A stretch of 64,000 bases of DNA from DASRHY01 sp035650275 (GTDB taxonomy: Bacteria > Actinomycetota > Actinomycetes > Propionibacteriales > Kribbellaceae), in assembly GCA_035650275.1 (NCBI GenBank), contig DASRHY010000004.1, forward strand, positions 11,601 to 75,600, written 5' to 3'. The position numbers and the translations under genes were made by a program. Within the stretch, counting starts at the first letter, position 1. Each line of letters begins with the position of its first letter. Positions 48,632 to 56,722 of this stretch are shown here, piece by piece. The notes under the pieces were generated by a model. It saw only the letters and a program-made list of their open reading frames with translations. It searched no databases and was not told the DNA's origin.

Positions 48632-49537
48632 ATGAACGCTGCCGAGGGCTCCACGGACTCGTTCGTCGCGGTGATCGGCACCGGGCGGATGGGCGCTGCG
48701 ATGGCCCGGCGTCTACGGGGCGCCGGGCATCGCGTCGTGCTGTTCAACCGCTCCCGCGGCCGAGCCGCGCACGTCGCCGCCGACATCGACGCGACGATCG
48801 CGACAACAGCCCGCGGCGCGGCCGGCTGTGACATCGTGCTGATCTCCCTCGCCGACGACGCCGCCGTCGATGCCGTCTACCGCGGCCCGGACGGCATACT
48901 CGCGGGCCTGCGCCCAGGCGCGGTCGTCCTAGAGACCAGCACCATCGACCCGAACACGGTCCGCGAGCTCGCCCCGCTGGTCGCCGACCGGTCAGCGACC
49001 CTGCTGGACGCTCCCGTCTCCGGCAGCGTGCCGGTGGTCAACCGTGGCGAGCTGACCTTCATGGTCGGCGGCGACCCAGCTGCCCTGGACCGGGTCCGCC
49101 CGGTGCTGGACGCACTCGCGACCCAGATCTTCCATCTCGGCGGCTCGGGCACCGGCGCCACCATGAAGCTCGCCGTGAACAGCGTCGTGCACGGCCTGAA
49201 CCAGGCTCTGGCCGAGGCGCTGGTGCTCGCCGAGCGCGCCGGGGTCGACCGCACCGCGGCGTACGAGGTGTTCGCGTCGAGCGCGGTCGCGGCACCGTTC
49301 GTGCACTACAAGCGGGACGCCTTCGAGCACCCCGAGACCGCTCCGGTCGCGTTCATGCTGGACCTGGTCGCCAAGGACCTGGACCTGATCGACACACTCG
49401 CCACCCGGGTCGGCGCCCCGATGGAACAGCTCGCCGCGAACCGCCGCGTAGTCCGCGCCGCGCTCGCCGCCGGCCTCGGAGAGCAGGACCTGAGCGCCCT
49501 CGCCGTACTACTCCGCGAAACCCCCCGCCCGACCTGA
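48632..49537 (+). CDS. NAD(P)-dependent oxidoreductase of the 3-hydroxyisobutyrate dehydrogenase family
   Basis: A 301-aa beta-hydroxyacid dehydrogenase. The cofactor site is VAVIGTGRMGAAMARRLRGA, the substrate motif is LLDAPVSGSVPV, and the catalytic Lys is in GTGATMKLAVNSV. It reduces or oxidises a hydroxyacid or semialdehyde, or an imine in imine-reductase-like members. It lies 7 bp after the SDR stop and is the last gene of the operon. Confidence 0.9.
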   Translation: MNAAEGSTDSFVAVIGTGRMGAAMARRLRGAGHRVVLFNRSRGRAAHVAADIDATIATTARGAAGCDIVLISLADDAAVDAVYRGPDGILAGLRPGAVVLETSTIDPNTVRELAPLVADRSATLLDAPVSGSVPVVNRGELTFMVGGDPAALDRVRPVLDALATQIFHLGGSGTGATMKLAVNSVVHGLNQALAEALVLAERAGVDRTAAYEVFASSAVAAPFVHYKRDAFEHPETAPVAFMLDLVAKDLDLIDTLATRVGAPMEQLAANRRVVRAALAAGLGEQDLSALAVLLRETPRPT

Positions 49538-49571
49538 CTCGCCCATCCGTGCCCGTGGGCCCGATAACTGT

Positions 49572-49585
49572 GCTTGATATCAAGC
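49572..49585. promoter_or_regulatory. Perfect palindrome GCTTGATATCAAGC
   Basis: A 14-bp perfect palindrome in the gap between the HIBADH-like gene and the MFS gene, about 115 bp upstream of the MFS ATG. A/T-centred symmetric sites of this kind are typical operators for dimeric winged-helix repressors such as PadR-type proteins. No regulator gene is adjacent, so the cognate protein would be encoded elsewhere. The rest of 49538-49700 shows nothing else distinctive. Confidence 0.5.
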
Positions 49586-49700
49586 GCGGATGAGCTCCTA
49601 CGCTCCCTGGCATGCGCCTGTGCAGCCGCACCGATGAGATTTCGGTCGGCCGGCTGTCAGTACAGGCAAGTACCCCACCTCAGGTAACGGAGCGGAACTC

Positions 49701-51347
49701 ATGACCGACATGATGCAGTCACAACGAGCCGGGCGGCGGGAGTGGATCGGGCTTGCGGTGCTGTCGCTCGCCTGCCTGCTCTACGTGATGGACCTGACCG
49801 TGCTGCACCTGGCGGTCCCGGCGATGAGCGCGGACCTGCAGCCGACCAGCTCGCAGCTGCTGTGGATCATCGACATCTACGGCTTCATGGTGGCCGGCGC
49901 GCTGATCACGATGGGAACGCTGGGTGACCGGATCGGTCGCCGCCGACTGCTGCTGATCGGCGCCGCGGCATTCGGTCTGACCTCGATCCTGGCGGCGTTC
50001 TCGACCAGCGCGGAGATGCTGATCCTGAGCCGGGCCTTGCTCGGCATCGCCGGAGCGACCATTGCGCCGTCGACGCTGTCGCTGATCTTCCACATGTTCA
50101 CCGATCCCAAGCAGCGGTCCGTGGCCATCGGGCTGTGGATCGGCAGCTTCTCCGCCGGTAGCGCGATCGGCCCGGTGCTGGGCGGTCTGATGCTGGAGTT
50201 CTTCTGGTGGGGCTCGGTCTTCCTGCTGGCACTGCCGGTGATGGCCGCGCTGCTGGTGCTCGGCCCGCGGGTGCTGCCCGAGTACCGCAACCCGGACGCA
50301 GGCCGGCTGGACCTGGCCAGCGCAGCGATGGCGGTCGGATCGATCCTGGCGGTGACGTACGGCCTGAAGCAGGTCGCGCAGCACGGTGCCGGCCGGCTCG
50401 CGGTGGCGGCGATCGCAGCCGGCGTGGTCGTCGGTGTCGTCTTCGTACGACGCCAGCTGCGGCTGCCCGAGCCGATGATCAACGTACGGCTGTTCACCAT
50501 CCGGTCGTTCAACGCCTCACTGGCGGTGAACTTCTTCGCGATCTTCGTCGCGGTCGGGTACTTCCTGTTCGTCGCGCAGTACCTGCAGCTGGTCGTCGGG
50601 CTGTCGCCGCTGCAGGCGGGTCTGTGGTCGCTGCCGTCGGCGGCCGGCTTCATCGTCGGCTCGCAGCTGGCGCCGCGGCTGGCGCAGCGGGTACGGCCGG
50701 CGTACCTGATCGGTGGCGGTCTTTCCGCCGGCGCGGCCGGCCTGGCGCTCTTGACCCAGGTCGGTGTCAGCGGCGGGCTGCCGGCGCTGATCACCGGGTC
50801 CGTGGTGATCTCTCTGGGCCTGGCGCCGGTGTTCGGCCTGACCACCGAGATGATCGTCGGTTCAGCTCCTGCCGAGCAGGCCGGTGCGGCGTCCGGGATC
50901 TCCGAGACCGGTGCCGAGCTGGGCGGCGCGCTGGGCCTGGCCGCGCTCGGCAGCGTGGGGGTCGCGCTGTACCGCGGCGACGTGTCCGACAAGCTGCCGG
51001 CCGGCGTCCCGGGCGACGCCGCGGAGGCGGCCCGCGACACCCTGGGCGGAGCGGTCGGCGTCGCGGCCCAGCTGCCCGGCGACCTGGGCGCCGGCGTGCT
51101 GACCGTGGCCCGCGAGGCGTTCGTGCACGGCATGCAGCTGACCGCCGGCATCGCGTCCGTACTCGCCGTCGGGCTGGCCGTCCTGGCCTTCACCGCACTA
51201 CGGCACGTGCAACCGGCCGACCACGCTGAAGCCACTGAAGAGGCCACCGAAGGGGCCACCGAGGAAGCCGGCGACGCCGTGGTCGTCGACCTGACCGACG
51301 AGCTGGCCGACTGCGCGGCGAATCCGGAGAACTGTGCTGCGGCCTGA
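49701..51347 (+). CDS. MFS drug exporter, DHA2 family (14 helices)
   Basis: A 548-aa proton-driven multidrug efflux protein. Helix 1 contains VMDLTVLHLAVPAMSADLQP (the DHA2 D1 motif) and loop 2-3 has GDRIGRRRLLLIG. Helix 5 carries the antiporter motif C form AGSAIGPVLGGLML. About 14 membrane segments; resembles LfrA/SmvA-type exporters of quaternary ammonium and dyes. The C-terminal tail is acidic with a short ATEEATEGATEEAG repeat. ATG 49701 with CGGAG upstream; a strong terminator follows. Confidence 0.9.
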   Translation: MTDMMQSQRAGRREWIGLAVLSLACLLYVMDLTVLHLAVPAMSADLQPTSSQLLWIIDIYGFMVAGALITMGTLGDRIGRRRLLLIGAAAFGLTSILAAFSTSAEMLILSRALLGIAGATIAPSTLSLIFHMFTDPKQRSVAIGLWIGSFSAGSAIGPVLGGLMLEFFWWGSVFLLALPVMAALLVLGPRVLPEYRNPDAGRLDLASAAMAVGSILAVTYGLKQVAQHGAGRLAVAAIAAGVVVGVVFVRRQLRLPEPMINVRLFTIRSFNASLAVNFFAIFVAVGYFLFVAQYLQLVVGLSPLQAGLWSLPSAAGFIVGSQLAPRLAQRVRPAYLIGGGLSAGAAGLALLTQVGVSGGLPALITGSVVISLGLAPVFGLTTEMIVGSAPAEQAGAASGISETGAELGGALGLAALGSVGVALYRGDVSDKLPAGVPGDAAEAARDTLGGAVGVAAQLPGDLGAGVLTVAREAFVHGMQLTAGIASVLAVGLAVLAFTALRHVQPADHAEATEEATEGATEEAGDAVVVDLTDELADCAANPENCAAA

Positions 51348-51365
51348 CCCAGCACAACCACCACT

Positions 51366-51398
51366 GTGGCCTCCCACCCCACCCGGGTGGGAGGCCAC
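51366..51398 (+). terminator. Strong hairpin terminator after the MFS gene
   Basis: GTGGCCTCCCACC and GGTGGGAGGCCAC pair perfectly over 13 bp around a 7-nt loop, 18 bp after the MFS stop. There is no T-run, as is normal for intrinsic terminators of high-GC actinomycetes. Confidence 0.8.
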
Positions 51399-51426
51399 CG
51401 TGCGTGCGACTGGTGTACTGAGCCGC

Positions 51427-51777
51427 ATGCTCGACGCCGACGATGTCCGCCGGATCGCCCTGTCGCTGCCCGAGACCGTGGAGCTCGAGATGTGGAACCA
51501 CCCGACCTTCCACGTCGACGGCCGGATGTTCATCACCGTCCCGGACGACCAGACCTCGTTCGCGGTGCGCTGCCCGAAGGAGGAGCGCCGCGAGCTGATC
51601 GCCGCGGAGCCGGAGAAGTTCTGGGTGCCGCCACACGAGGCGAGCTCCGCGTGGGTCCGCGCCCGCCTGGCCGCGCTCGAGGACCTGAACGAGCTCTACG
51701 ACATCCTGGTCGACTCCTGGCAGCAGGTCGCACCGGACCGTCTTGCCAACGAGCCGCTGCCGCCGCGACCGGGCTAG
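51427..51777 (+). CDS. MmcQ/YjbR family protein
   Basis: A 116-aa small protein of the double-wing YjbR fold, proposed to bind DNA. Pattern: DDVRRIALSLPETVELEMW, HPTFHVDGRMFITV, CPKEERRELIAAEPEKFWVP and ALEDLNELYDILVDSWQQ. The start is ATG 51427 after the terminator; longer in-frame starts run through the hairpin and are rejected. Convergent with parE, 7 bp apart. Confidence 0.87.
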   Translation: MLDADDVRRIALSLPETVELEMWNHPTFHVDGRMFITVPDDQTSFAVRCPKEERRELIAAEPEKFWVPPHEASSAWVRARLAALEDLNELYDILVDSWQQVAPDRLANEPLPPRPG

Positions 51778-51784
51778 ACGCGGG

Positions 51785-53881
51785 CTAGACGTCGATCCGG
51801 TTCTCGTCCAGCTCGTACGCGCCCTGCACGATGAACTCCTTGCGCGGGGCAACCTCGTTGCCCATCAGCAGGTCGAACACGTTCGCCGCGTCCTCGCCGT
51901 CGTCGACGGTGATCCGGCGTAGCGTGCGGTGCCGCGGGTCCATCGTGGTCTCCGCCAGCTGGTCGGCGTCCATCTCACCGAGACCCTTGTACCGCTGCGG
52001 CGGCTCCTTCCACTTCACGCCCTTCTTCATCAGCTCGGCGCACTTCCGCTGGTACTCGGCGTCGGTGTACGTGTAGACGTACTTGTCCTGGCCCTTCTTC
52101 GGGTTGGTCAGCTCGAACCGGTGCAGCGGCGGCACCGCGGTGTAGACCCGGCCCGCGTCGACCAGCGGACGCATGTAGCGGAAGAACAGCGTGGTCAGCA
52201 GGCAGCGGATGTGCGCGCCGTCGGAGTCGGCGTCCGCCATGAAGATGATCTTGCCGTAGCGGACCTGCTCGAGATCGAAGGTGCGGCCCGACCCGGCGCC
52301 GACCACCTGGATGATCGAGGCGCACTCGGCGTTCTTCAGCATGTCGCCGACCGACGCCTTCTGGACGTTGAGGATCTTGCCGCGGATCGGCAGCAGTGCC
52401 TGGAACTCCGAGGAGCGGGCCAGCTTCGCCGTGCCCAGCGCGGAGTCTCCCTCCACGATGAACAGCTCGGAGCGGTCCACGTCGTTGCTGCGGCAGTCCG
52501 CGAGCTTGGCCGGTAGTGCGGACGACTCCAGCGCGGACTTGCGCCGCTGCAGCTCGCGGTGCTGGCGGGCCGCGACCCGGGTCCGGGACGCCGCGACCAC
52601 CTTCTCCAGCGCGGCCCTGGCCTGCGCCTTGGCGTCCCGCTTGGTCGACGTGAGGAACGACTCCAGCTCGGACTCGACCACCTTGGCGACGATCCGCGAG
52701 GCGGCCGGCGTACCGAGCACCTCCTTGGTCTGGCCGTCGAACTGGGGCTCGGCAAGCCGGACCGTGACGACCGCGGTGAGCCCCTCGATCACGTCGTCCT
52801 TGACGATCTCGTCGCCGTTCTTGAGCAGCCGGGTGCCGGTCAGCACCTTGCTGAAGGTCTTGGTCAGCGCCCGCTCGAAGCCGTTGACGTGGGTGCCGCC
52901 CTTCGGGGTGGCGACGATGTTCACGAACGACCGCATCTCGGTCTCGTAGCCGTCGCCCCAGCGCACCGCGATGTCGACGTCCAGGTCCCGCTCGACGTCG
53001 GTCGGCGTCATGTGGCCCGCGTCGTCCAGCATCGGCACGGTCTCGGTGAAGTGACCGGTCCCGGCCAGCCGCACCACGTCGGTGACCTTCCGGTCGGCGG
53101 CCAGGAACTCGCAGAACTCGCTGATCCCGCCGTCATGCTTGAACGACTCCTCGTGCACCTCTGTGCCAGCGTCATGGCCGCGCTCGTCGCGGACCACCAG
53201 CTCGAGTCCGGGCACCAGGAACGAGGTCTGCCGGGCCCGGGTGACCAGCTCGTCGTAGTTGAACGTCGCGTCTTTGGTGAAGACCTGCCGGTCCGCCCAG
53301 TACCGGATCCGGGTGCCGGTGACGCCCTTCTTCGCCCGGCCCGCCTTGCGCAGCCCCTTCGCCGGTGTGAAGGCGGCCGAGGCACCGGGGCCGTCGAACT
53401 CCCCCGCGATACCGCGCCGGAAGGACGTGGTCCACACGGTGCCACCGCGGTCCACCTCGACGTCCAGCCGCGCGGAGAGCGCGTTCACCACCGAAGCGCC
53501 GACGCCGTGCAGACCGCCGGACGCGTTGTACGAGCCGCCACCGAACTTGCCGCCGGCGTGCAGCTTGGTGAACACCACCTCGACACCACTGAGCTTGGTC
53601 TTCGGCTCGATGTCGACCGGGATACCGCGTGCCTTGTCGCGCACCTCGACCGAGCCGTCGTTGTGCAGCACGACGTCGATCCGGTCGCCGTGGCCGGCCA
53701 GAGCCTCGTCGACGGCGTTGTCGATGATCTCCCACAGGCAGTGCATCAGGCCGCGGCTGTCGGTGGACCCGATGTACATACCGGGCCGCTTGCGCACCGC
53801 CTCCAGACCCTCCAGCACGAGCAGGTGCCGGGCGTTGTACGTCGGGTCGAGCTCGGTGCTGCGAGGGGACGGAGCGGCCAC
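51785..53881 (-). CDS. parE: DNA topoisomerase IV subunit B (ParE / GyrB-like)
   Basis: A 698-aa ATPase subunit. The GHKL ATP site includes EIIDNAVDEALAGHGD (Asn/Asp for Mg-ATP), DKARGIPVDIEPKTKLSGVE and NASGGLHGVGASVVNALSA. The TOPRIM domain has FIVEGDSALGTAKLARSSEF and FMADADSDGAHIRCLL. The C-terminus has QRYKGLGEMDADQLAETTMDP. Start GTG 53881 with AGGAG 4 nt before it; a -10-like TAGGCT lies at 53928-53923. It pairs with ParC encoded 26 kb away on the opposite strand. Confidence 0.92.
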   Translation of the reverse strand: MAAPSPRSTELDPTYNARHLLVLEGLEAVRKRPGMYIGSTDSRGLMHCLWEIIDNAVDEALAGHGDRIDVVLHNDGSVEVRDKARGIPVDIEPKTKLSGVEVVFTKLHAGGKFGGGSYNASGGLHGVGASVVNALSARLDVEVDRGGTVWTTSFRRGIAGEFDGPGASAAFTPAKGLRKAGRAKKGVTGTRIRYWADRQVFTKDATFNYDELVTRARQTSFLVPGLELVVRDERGHDAGTEVHEESFKHDGGISEFCEFLAADRKVTDVVRLAGTGHFTETVPMLDDAGHMTPTDVERDLDVDIAVRWGDGYETEMRSFVNIVATPKGGTHVNGFERALTKTFSKVLTGTRLLKNGDEIVKDDVIEGLTAVVTVRLAEPQFDGQTKEVLGTPAASRIVAKVVESELESFLTSTKRDAKAQARAALEKVVAASRTRVAARQHRELQRRKSALESSALPAKLADCRSNDVDRSELFIVEGDSALGTAKLARSSEFQALLPIRGKILNVQKASVGDMLKNAECASIIQVVGAGSGRTFDLEQVRYGKIIFMADADSDGAHIRCLLTTLFFRYMRPLVDAGRVYTAVPPLHRFELTNPKKGQDKYVYTYTDAEYQRKCAELMKKGVKWKEPPQRYKGLGEMDADQLAETTMDPRHRTLRRITVDDGEDAANVFDLLMGNEVAPRKEFIVQGAYELDENRIDV

Positions 53882-54204
53882 TGGACTCCTTGCCGGACGA
53901 GGGTGATCGATGCGGACACCCCAGCCTATGCACCCGCTCGGACGAACCTGGCGAAGCGCGCCGCAGCGCTCAATCACCTCCGCATTCCGTAGTCACCCGA
54001 GCGCGAGGAGTGAGGCTGACACGCCCGGGGTACACAGCAGATAACAATCCGCGTGACCGGGACACGATCCGAGGTCAAGATCCGTCATAGGAGGGGCAAG
54101 TAACACGTCTCACATTGGGACACACTGACGCGATTGGGAAGCGTTCCGCGTGTGAGGATGTTGCTTATCTGGTGAGTACGGAACTAGATGAAATGAGGCC
54201 TCAA
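53882..54204. other. 323-bp non-coding region between parE and the DUF7455 gene
   Basis: It holds the divergent promoters: a TAGGCT -10 for parE (53928-53923) with its RBS, and a candidate -35/-10 pair for the DUF7455 gene (TTGCTT 54161-54166, 17 nt, CTAGAT 54184-54189). ATTGGGA is directly repeated at 54114 and 54133. Base composition is clearly A/T-richer than the flanking genes from about 54030. No RNA gene or open frame with coding character is visible. Confidence 0.5.
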
Positions 54205-54435
54205 GTGACTACAGCACTCGCCCCGAGCTCGGCCCTATCGGCTGCTGACCGCTGCGACCGCTGCGGCGCCCAGGCCTACGTGCGTGTCACCCTGACGAGC
54301 GGCGGGGAGCTTCTCTTCTGCGCCCACCACAGCAGGGAGCACGCGCAGAAGCTGAAGGACATCGCGGTCACGATCCACGACGAGACCAACCGCCTGTCGG
54401 ACGTGCCAACGACGGCACCGGACGATGAGCCCTGA
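54205..54435 (+). CDS. DUF7455 family small zinc-ribbon-like protein
   Basis: A 76-aa conserved actinobacterial protein. It starts TTALAPSSALSAADRCDRCG after the GTG at 54205 and has two possible metal half-sites, CDRCGAQAY and FCAHHSREH (C-x2-C and C-x-H-H), then a helical, acidic C-terminus. Function is unknown; homologues commonly sit next to parE and the principal sigma gene. GTG is chosen because GAGG (54195-54198) lies 6 nt upstream and homologues begin MTT. Confidence 0.82.
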   Translation: MTTALAPSSALSAADRCDRCGAQAYVRVTLTSGGELLFCAHHSREHAQKLKDIAVTIHDETNRLSDVPTTAPDDEP

Positions 54436-54510
54436 GCACCTGTAAACCCACGACTTCCGAAGGCGGTCACGCTCCCTGGTGGCCGCCTTCGGCGTTGCCG
54501 GTCCGTGTGC

Positions 54511-56001
54511 TCACACCACCGGGTACAACGTGCCTAGCGGACCGGGTCCGTGCCGGCGCAGCTCGTCCCAGGCATGGGCCAGCCGGTCGACGGCTTCGTC
54601 GAGCAGCTCGACCGGGAAGCTGAACGGCAGCCGCACGTAGCCGTCGTGCGCACCGGTCGGGTCCATCGCGCGGCCGGCGACCACCTCCACGCCGTGCCGC
54701 ATCGCGACCTGCGCGTACACCCGTGCGTCCACGCCGGGCAGCTCGATCCACAGCGCCGAGCCGCCGTCCGGCACCTCCCAGCGCCACTCCGGCAGCCTCT
54801 CGGTCAGCCGTCGGCCGAGGTGCGCCAGCCGCACCGCCGACCGGGCCGACCGCTCGGCGATCAGCTCCGGCAGCCGCGGCATCAGCCGGGCCGCGAGCGC
54901 CTGGTCCAGGACCGGGCTGCCGAGGTCGGCCAACGCCTTGTGCCGTGACAGCCGCTCGGCGACGGGTGCCCCGGCGCGCACCCAGCCGATCCGCAGCCCT
55001 CCCCAGACCGACTTCGACAGCGACCCGATCGTGAGCACCTCGGCGTCCGCAGGCGCGTAGGCCGCGACCGGCGCGGGCAGACCGGCATCGCCCGCGGGTG
55101 CGGTGTACGCGTTGTCCTCCACCACCGGGACGCCGTACCGGGCGGCCAGCTCGGCCAGCTGCCGGCGGCGCGCGGGCGCCATCAGCCGGCCGGTCGGGTT
55201 GTGGAAGGTGGGCATCACGAACAGCAGCGCCGGGTCGTGCTCCTTCAGCGCCTGCGCCAGCTCCGGTACGGCGATGCCGTCGCGGTCCAGTGGTACGCCG
55301 ACCACCCGGGCGCCGGCCGCGTCGAACAGGTCGAAGCTGCCCGGCCAGCTCGGCGACTCGACCAGCACGGTCGCACCCGGCCGCAGGTACATCTGCGCGA
55401 TCAGCGCGATCGCCTGGTGCGCGCCGGTGCTGACCACCAGCTGGTCCACCGTGGTCGGCAGACCGGTGCCGGTCAGGTGGTCCGCGATCGCCTCGCGCAG
55501 CGCGAGCAGCCCGCGCGGGTGGTACCCGATGTCGCGCAGCAGGTCCGGCAGGTCCACGTCCACCAGCTCGCGCAGCGCCTCGGCCAGCTCCGGCGCGCCC
55601 GCGTCCACGGCGTACAGCATCGACAGCGTCTCGCCGGGTCCGGCGGTGATCCGCTGGAAGATCGACGCGCCGTGGCCGCTGTCCACCCGCCGGTCGCGCA
55701 CCGACCGGTCCCGCGCCACACCGGCCGCGATCCGGCTGCCGCTCCCCCGCCGGCTCTCGATCAGACCCCGGCCGCGCAGCTCGTCGTACGCCGCGACCAC
55801 CGTCGCCCGGCTGACCGCGACCGCTGTCGCCAGCGCCCGCTCGGCCGGCAGCGCGGTGCCGGCGACAAGCTGCCCGTTCTCGACCAGCTCGGTGATCGCG
55901 TCGGCGAGCCTGCGGTACAGCACACCGGGCCCGGTCATCCAGTCGCCCAGCTCGTCCGCCAGCCGGCCCGCATCTCGAGAACGGTCCACTTCGGTCTCCA
56001 T
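54511..56001 (-). CDS. MocR-family GntR/aminotransferase regulator
   Basis: A 496-aa regulator. The N-terminal GntR winged helix (residues about 25-95) has LPAERALATAVAVSRATVV and AYDELRGRGLIESRRGSGSR. The C-terminal fold-type I aminotransferase domain has the PLP lysine in TIGSLSKSVWGGLRIGWV and the Asn/Asp/Tyr PLP contacts around MPTFHNPTG and VVEDNAYT. MocR proteins use PLP or an amino acid as effector. It is divergent from a LysE-type exporter, the usual target of such a pair. Confidence 0.9.
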   Translation of the reverse strand: METEVDRSRDAGRLADELGDWMTGPGVLYRRLADAITELVENGQLVAGTALPAERALATAVAVSRATVVAAYDELRGRGLIESRRGSGSRIAAGVARDRSVRDRRVDSGHGASIFQRITAGPGETLSMLYAVDAGAPELAEALRELVDVDLPDLLRDIGYHPRGLLALREAIADHLTGTGLPTTVDQLVVSTGAHQAIALIAQMYLRPGATVLVESPSWPGSFDLFDAAGARVVGVPLDRDGIAVPELAQALKEHDPALLFVMPTFHNPTGRLMAPARRRQLAELAARYGVPVVEDNAYTAPAGDAGLPAPVAAYAPADAEVLTIGSLSKSVWGGLRIGWVRAGAPVAERLSRHKALADLGSPVLDQALAARLMPRLPELIAERSARSAVRLAHLGRRLTERLPEWRWEVPDGGSALWIELPGVDARVYAQVAMRHGVEVVAGRAMDPTGAHDGYVRLPFSFPVELLDEAVDRLAHAWDELRRHGPGPLGTLYPVV

Positions 56002-56010
56002 TGGCTCGGG

Positions 56011-56063
56011 TGGACTGCTTCCTGTCCGACCAGGCTATCCAGTACCAGTCCAATCCGTACCAG
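56011..56063. promoter_or_regulatory. Candidate MocR operator between the regulator and lysE-like genes
   Basis: The 79-bp divergent gap contains the direct repeat GTACCAG at 56042-56048 and 56057-56063 (15-bp spacing), and TGGACTG (56011-56017) matched by its inverted copy CAGTCCA (56046-56052). MocR regulators typically bind mixed direct and inverted repeats like these. Confidence 0.5.
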
Positions 56064-56080
56064 ATCATCGGGAGCTCATC

Positions 56081-56719
56081 GTGGATCCGAACCGGGCCGT
56101 CGCCTTCGTCCTCGCCGCGGTCGTGCTGATCGGGATGCCGGGACCGAACATCGTCTACATCTGCACCCGCAGCATCACGCAGGGCCGCCGGGCCGGCCTG
56201 GTGTCCGCACTCGGTGTCGAGACCGGCACCTTCGTGCACGCCACCCTGGCCGCACTCGGCCTGGCCGCCGTCGTCGCCGCGTCACCGGTCGTCTTCACCG
56301 CGATCACCTACGCCGGCGCGGCGTACCTGGTGCTGCTCGGCATCCGCACCCTGCGGGCCCGCGGGCACGCCGGCGGCGCCGACGCCGGTAGCCGAGCCGC
56401 GCTGCTGCGGGTGTACCGCGACGGCGTGCTGGTCAACCTGCTGAACCCCAAGGTGGCGCTGTTCTTTCTCGCGTTCCTGCCGCAGTTCACCACGCCCGGC
56501 GCGTCGCCGGCTGAGCTCCGCGTCCAGCTGCTCGGTCTGGGTGCCGCCGCGTTCGTGGTCGCGATCATCCTGGACTGCGGGTACGCGCTCGCCGCACACG
56601 CCGCCGGATCCCGGCTGCGCGGCCGCATCGGCGGCACCGGCCGCGCGCAGCGCTACTCGGCCGGCGGCATCTATCTCGGCCTGGCCGCCCTCGCCGCCCT
56701 CAGCGGCGCGCACGCGTGA
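56081..56719 (+). CDS. LysE/RhtB family amino-acid exporter
   Basis: A 212-aa membrane protein with six predicted helices. The family signature is AVVLIGMPGPNIVYICTRSI in helix 1 and GRRAGLVSALGVETGTFVH in helix 2, with the conserved LLNPKVALFFLAFLPQF. It exports an amino acid or related molecule (the RhtB subgroup handles homoserine, threonine, homoserine lactones). GTG start at 56081, 7 nt after GGGAG. Divergent from and probably controlled by the MocR regulator. Confidence 0.9.
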   Translation: MDPNRAVAFVLAAVVLIGMPGPNIVYICTRSITQGRRAGLVSALGVETGTFVHATLAALGLAAVVAASPVVFTAITYAGAAYLVLLGIRTLRARGHAGGADAGSRAALLRVYRDGVLVNLLNPKVALFFLAFLPQFTTPGASPAELRVQLLGLGAAAFVVAIILDCGYALAAHAAGSRLRGRIGGTGRAQRYSAGGIYLGLAALAALSGAHA

Positions 56720-56722
56720 GAC

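Noticed and set aside
54115..54204. Longer start for the DUF7455 gene at 54115
   Set aside because: The added 30 residues overlap the promoter elements and do not resemble homologues, which begin MTT at the GTG used here.
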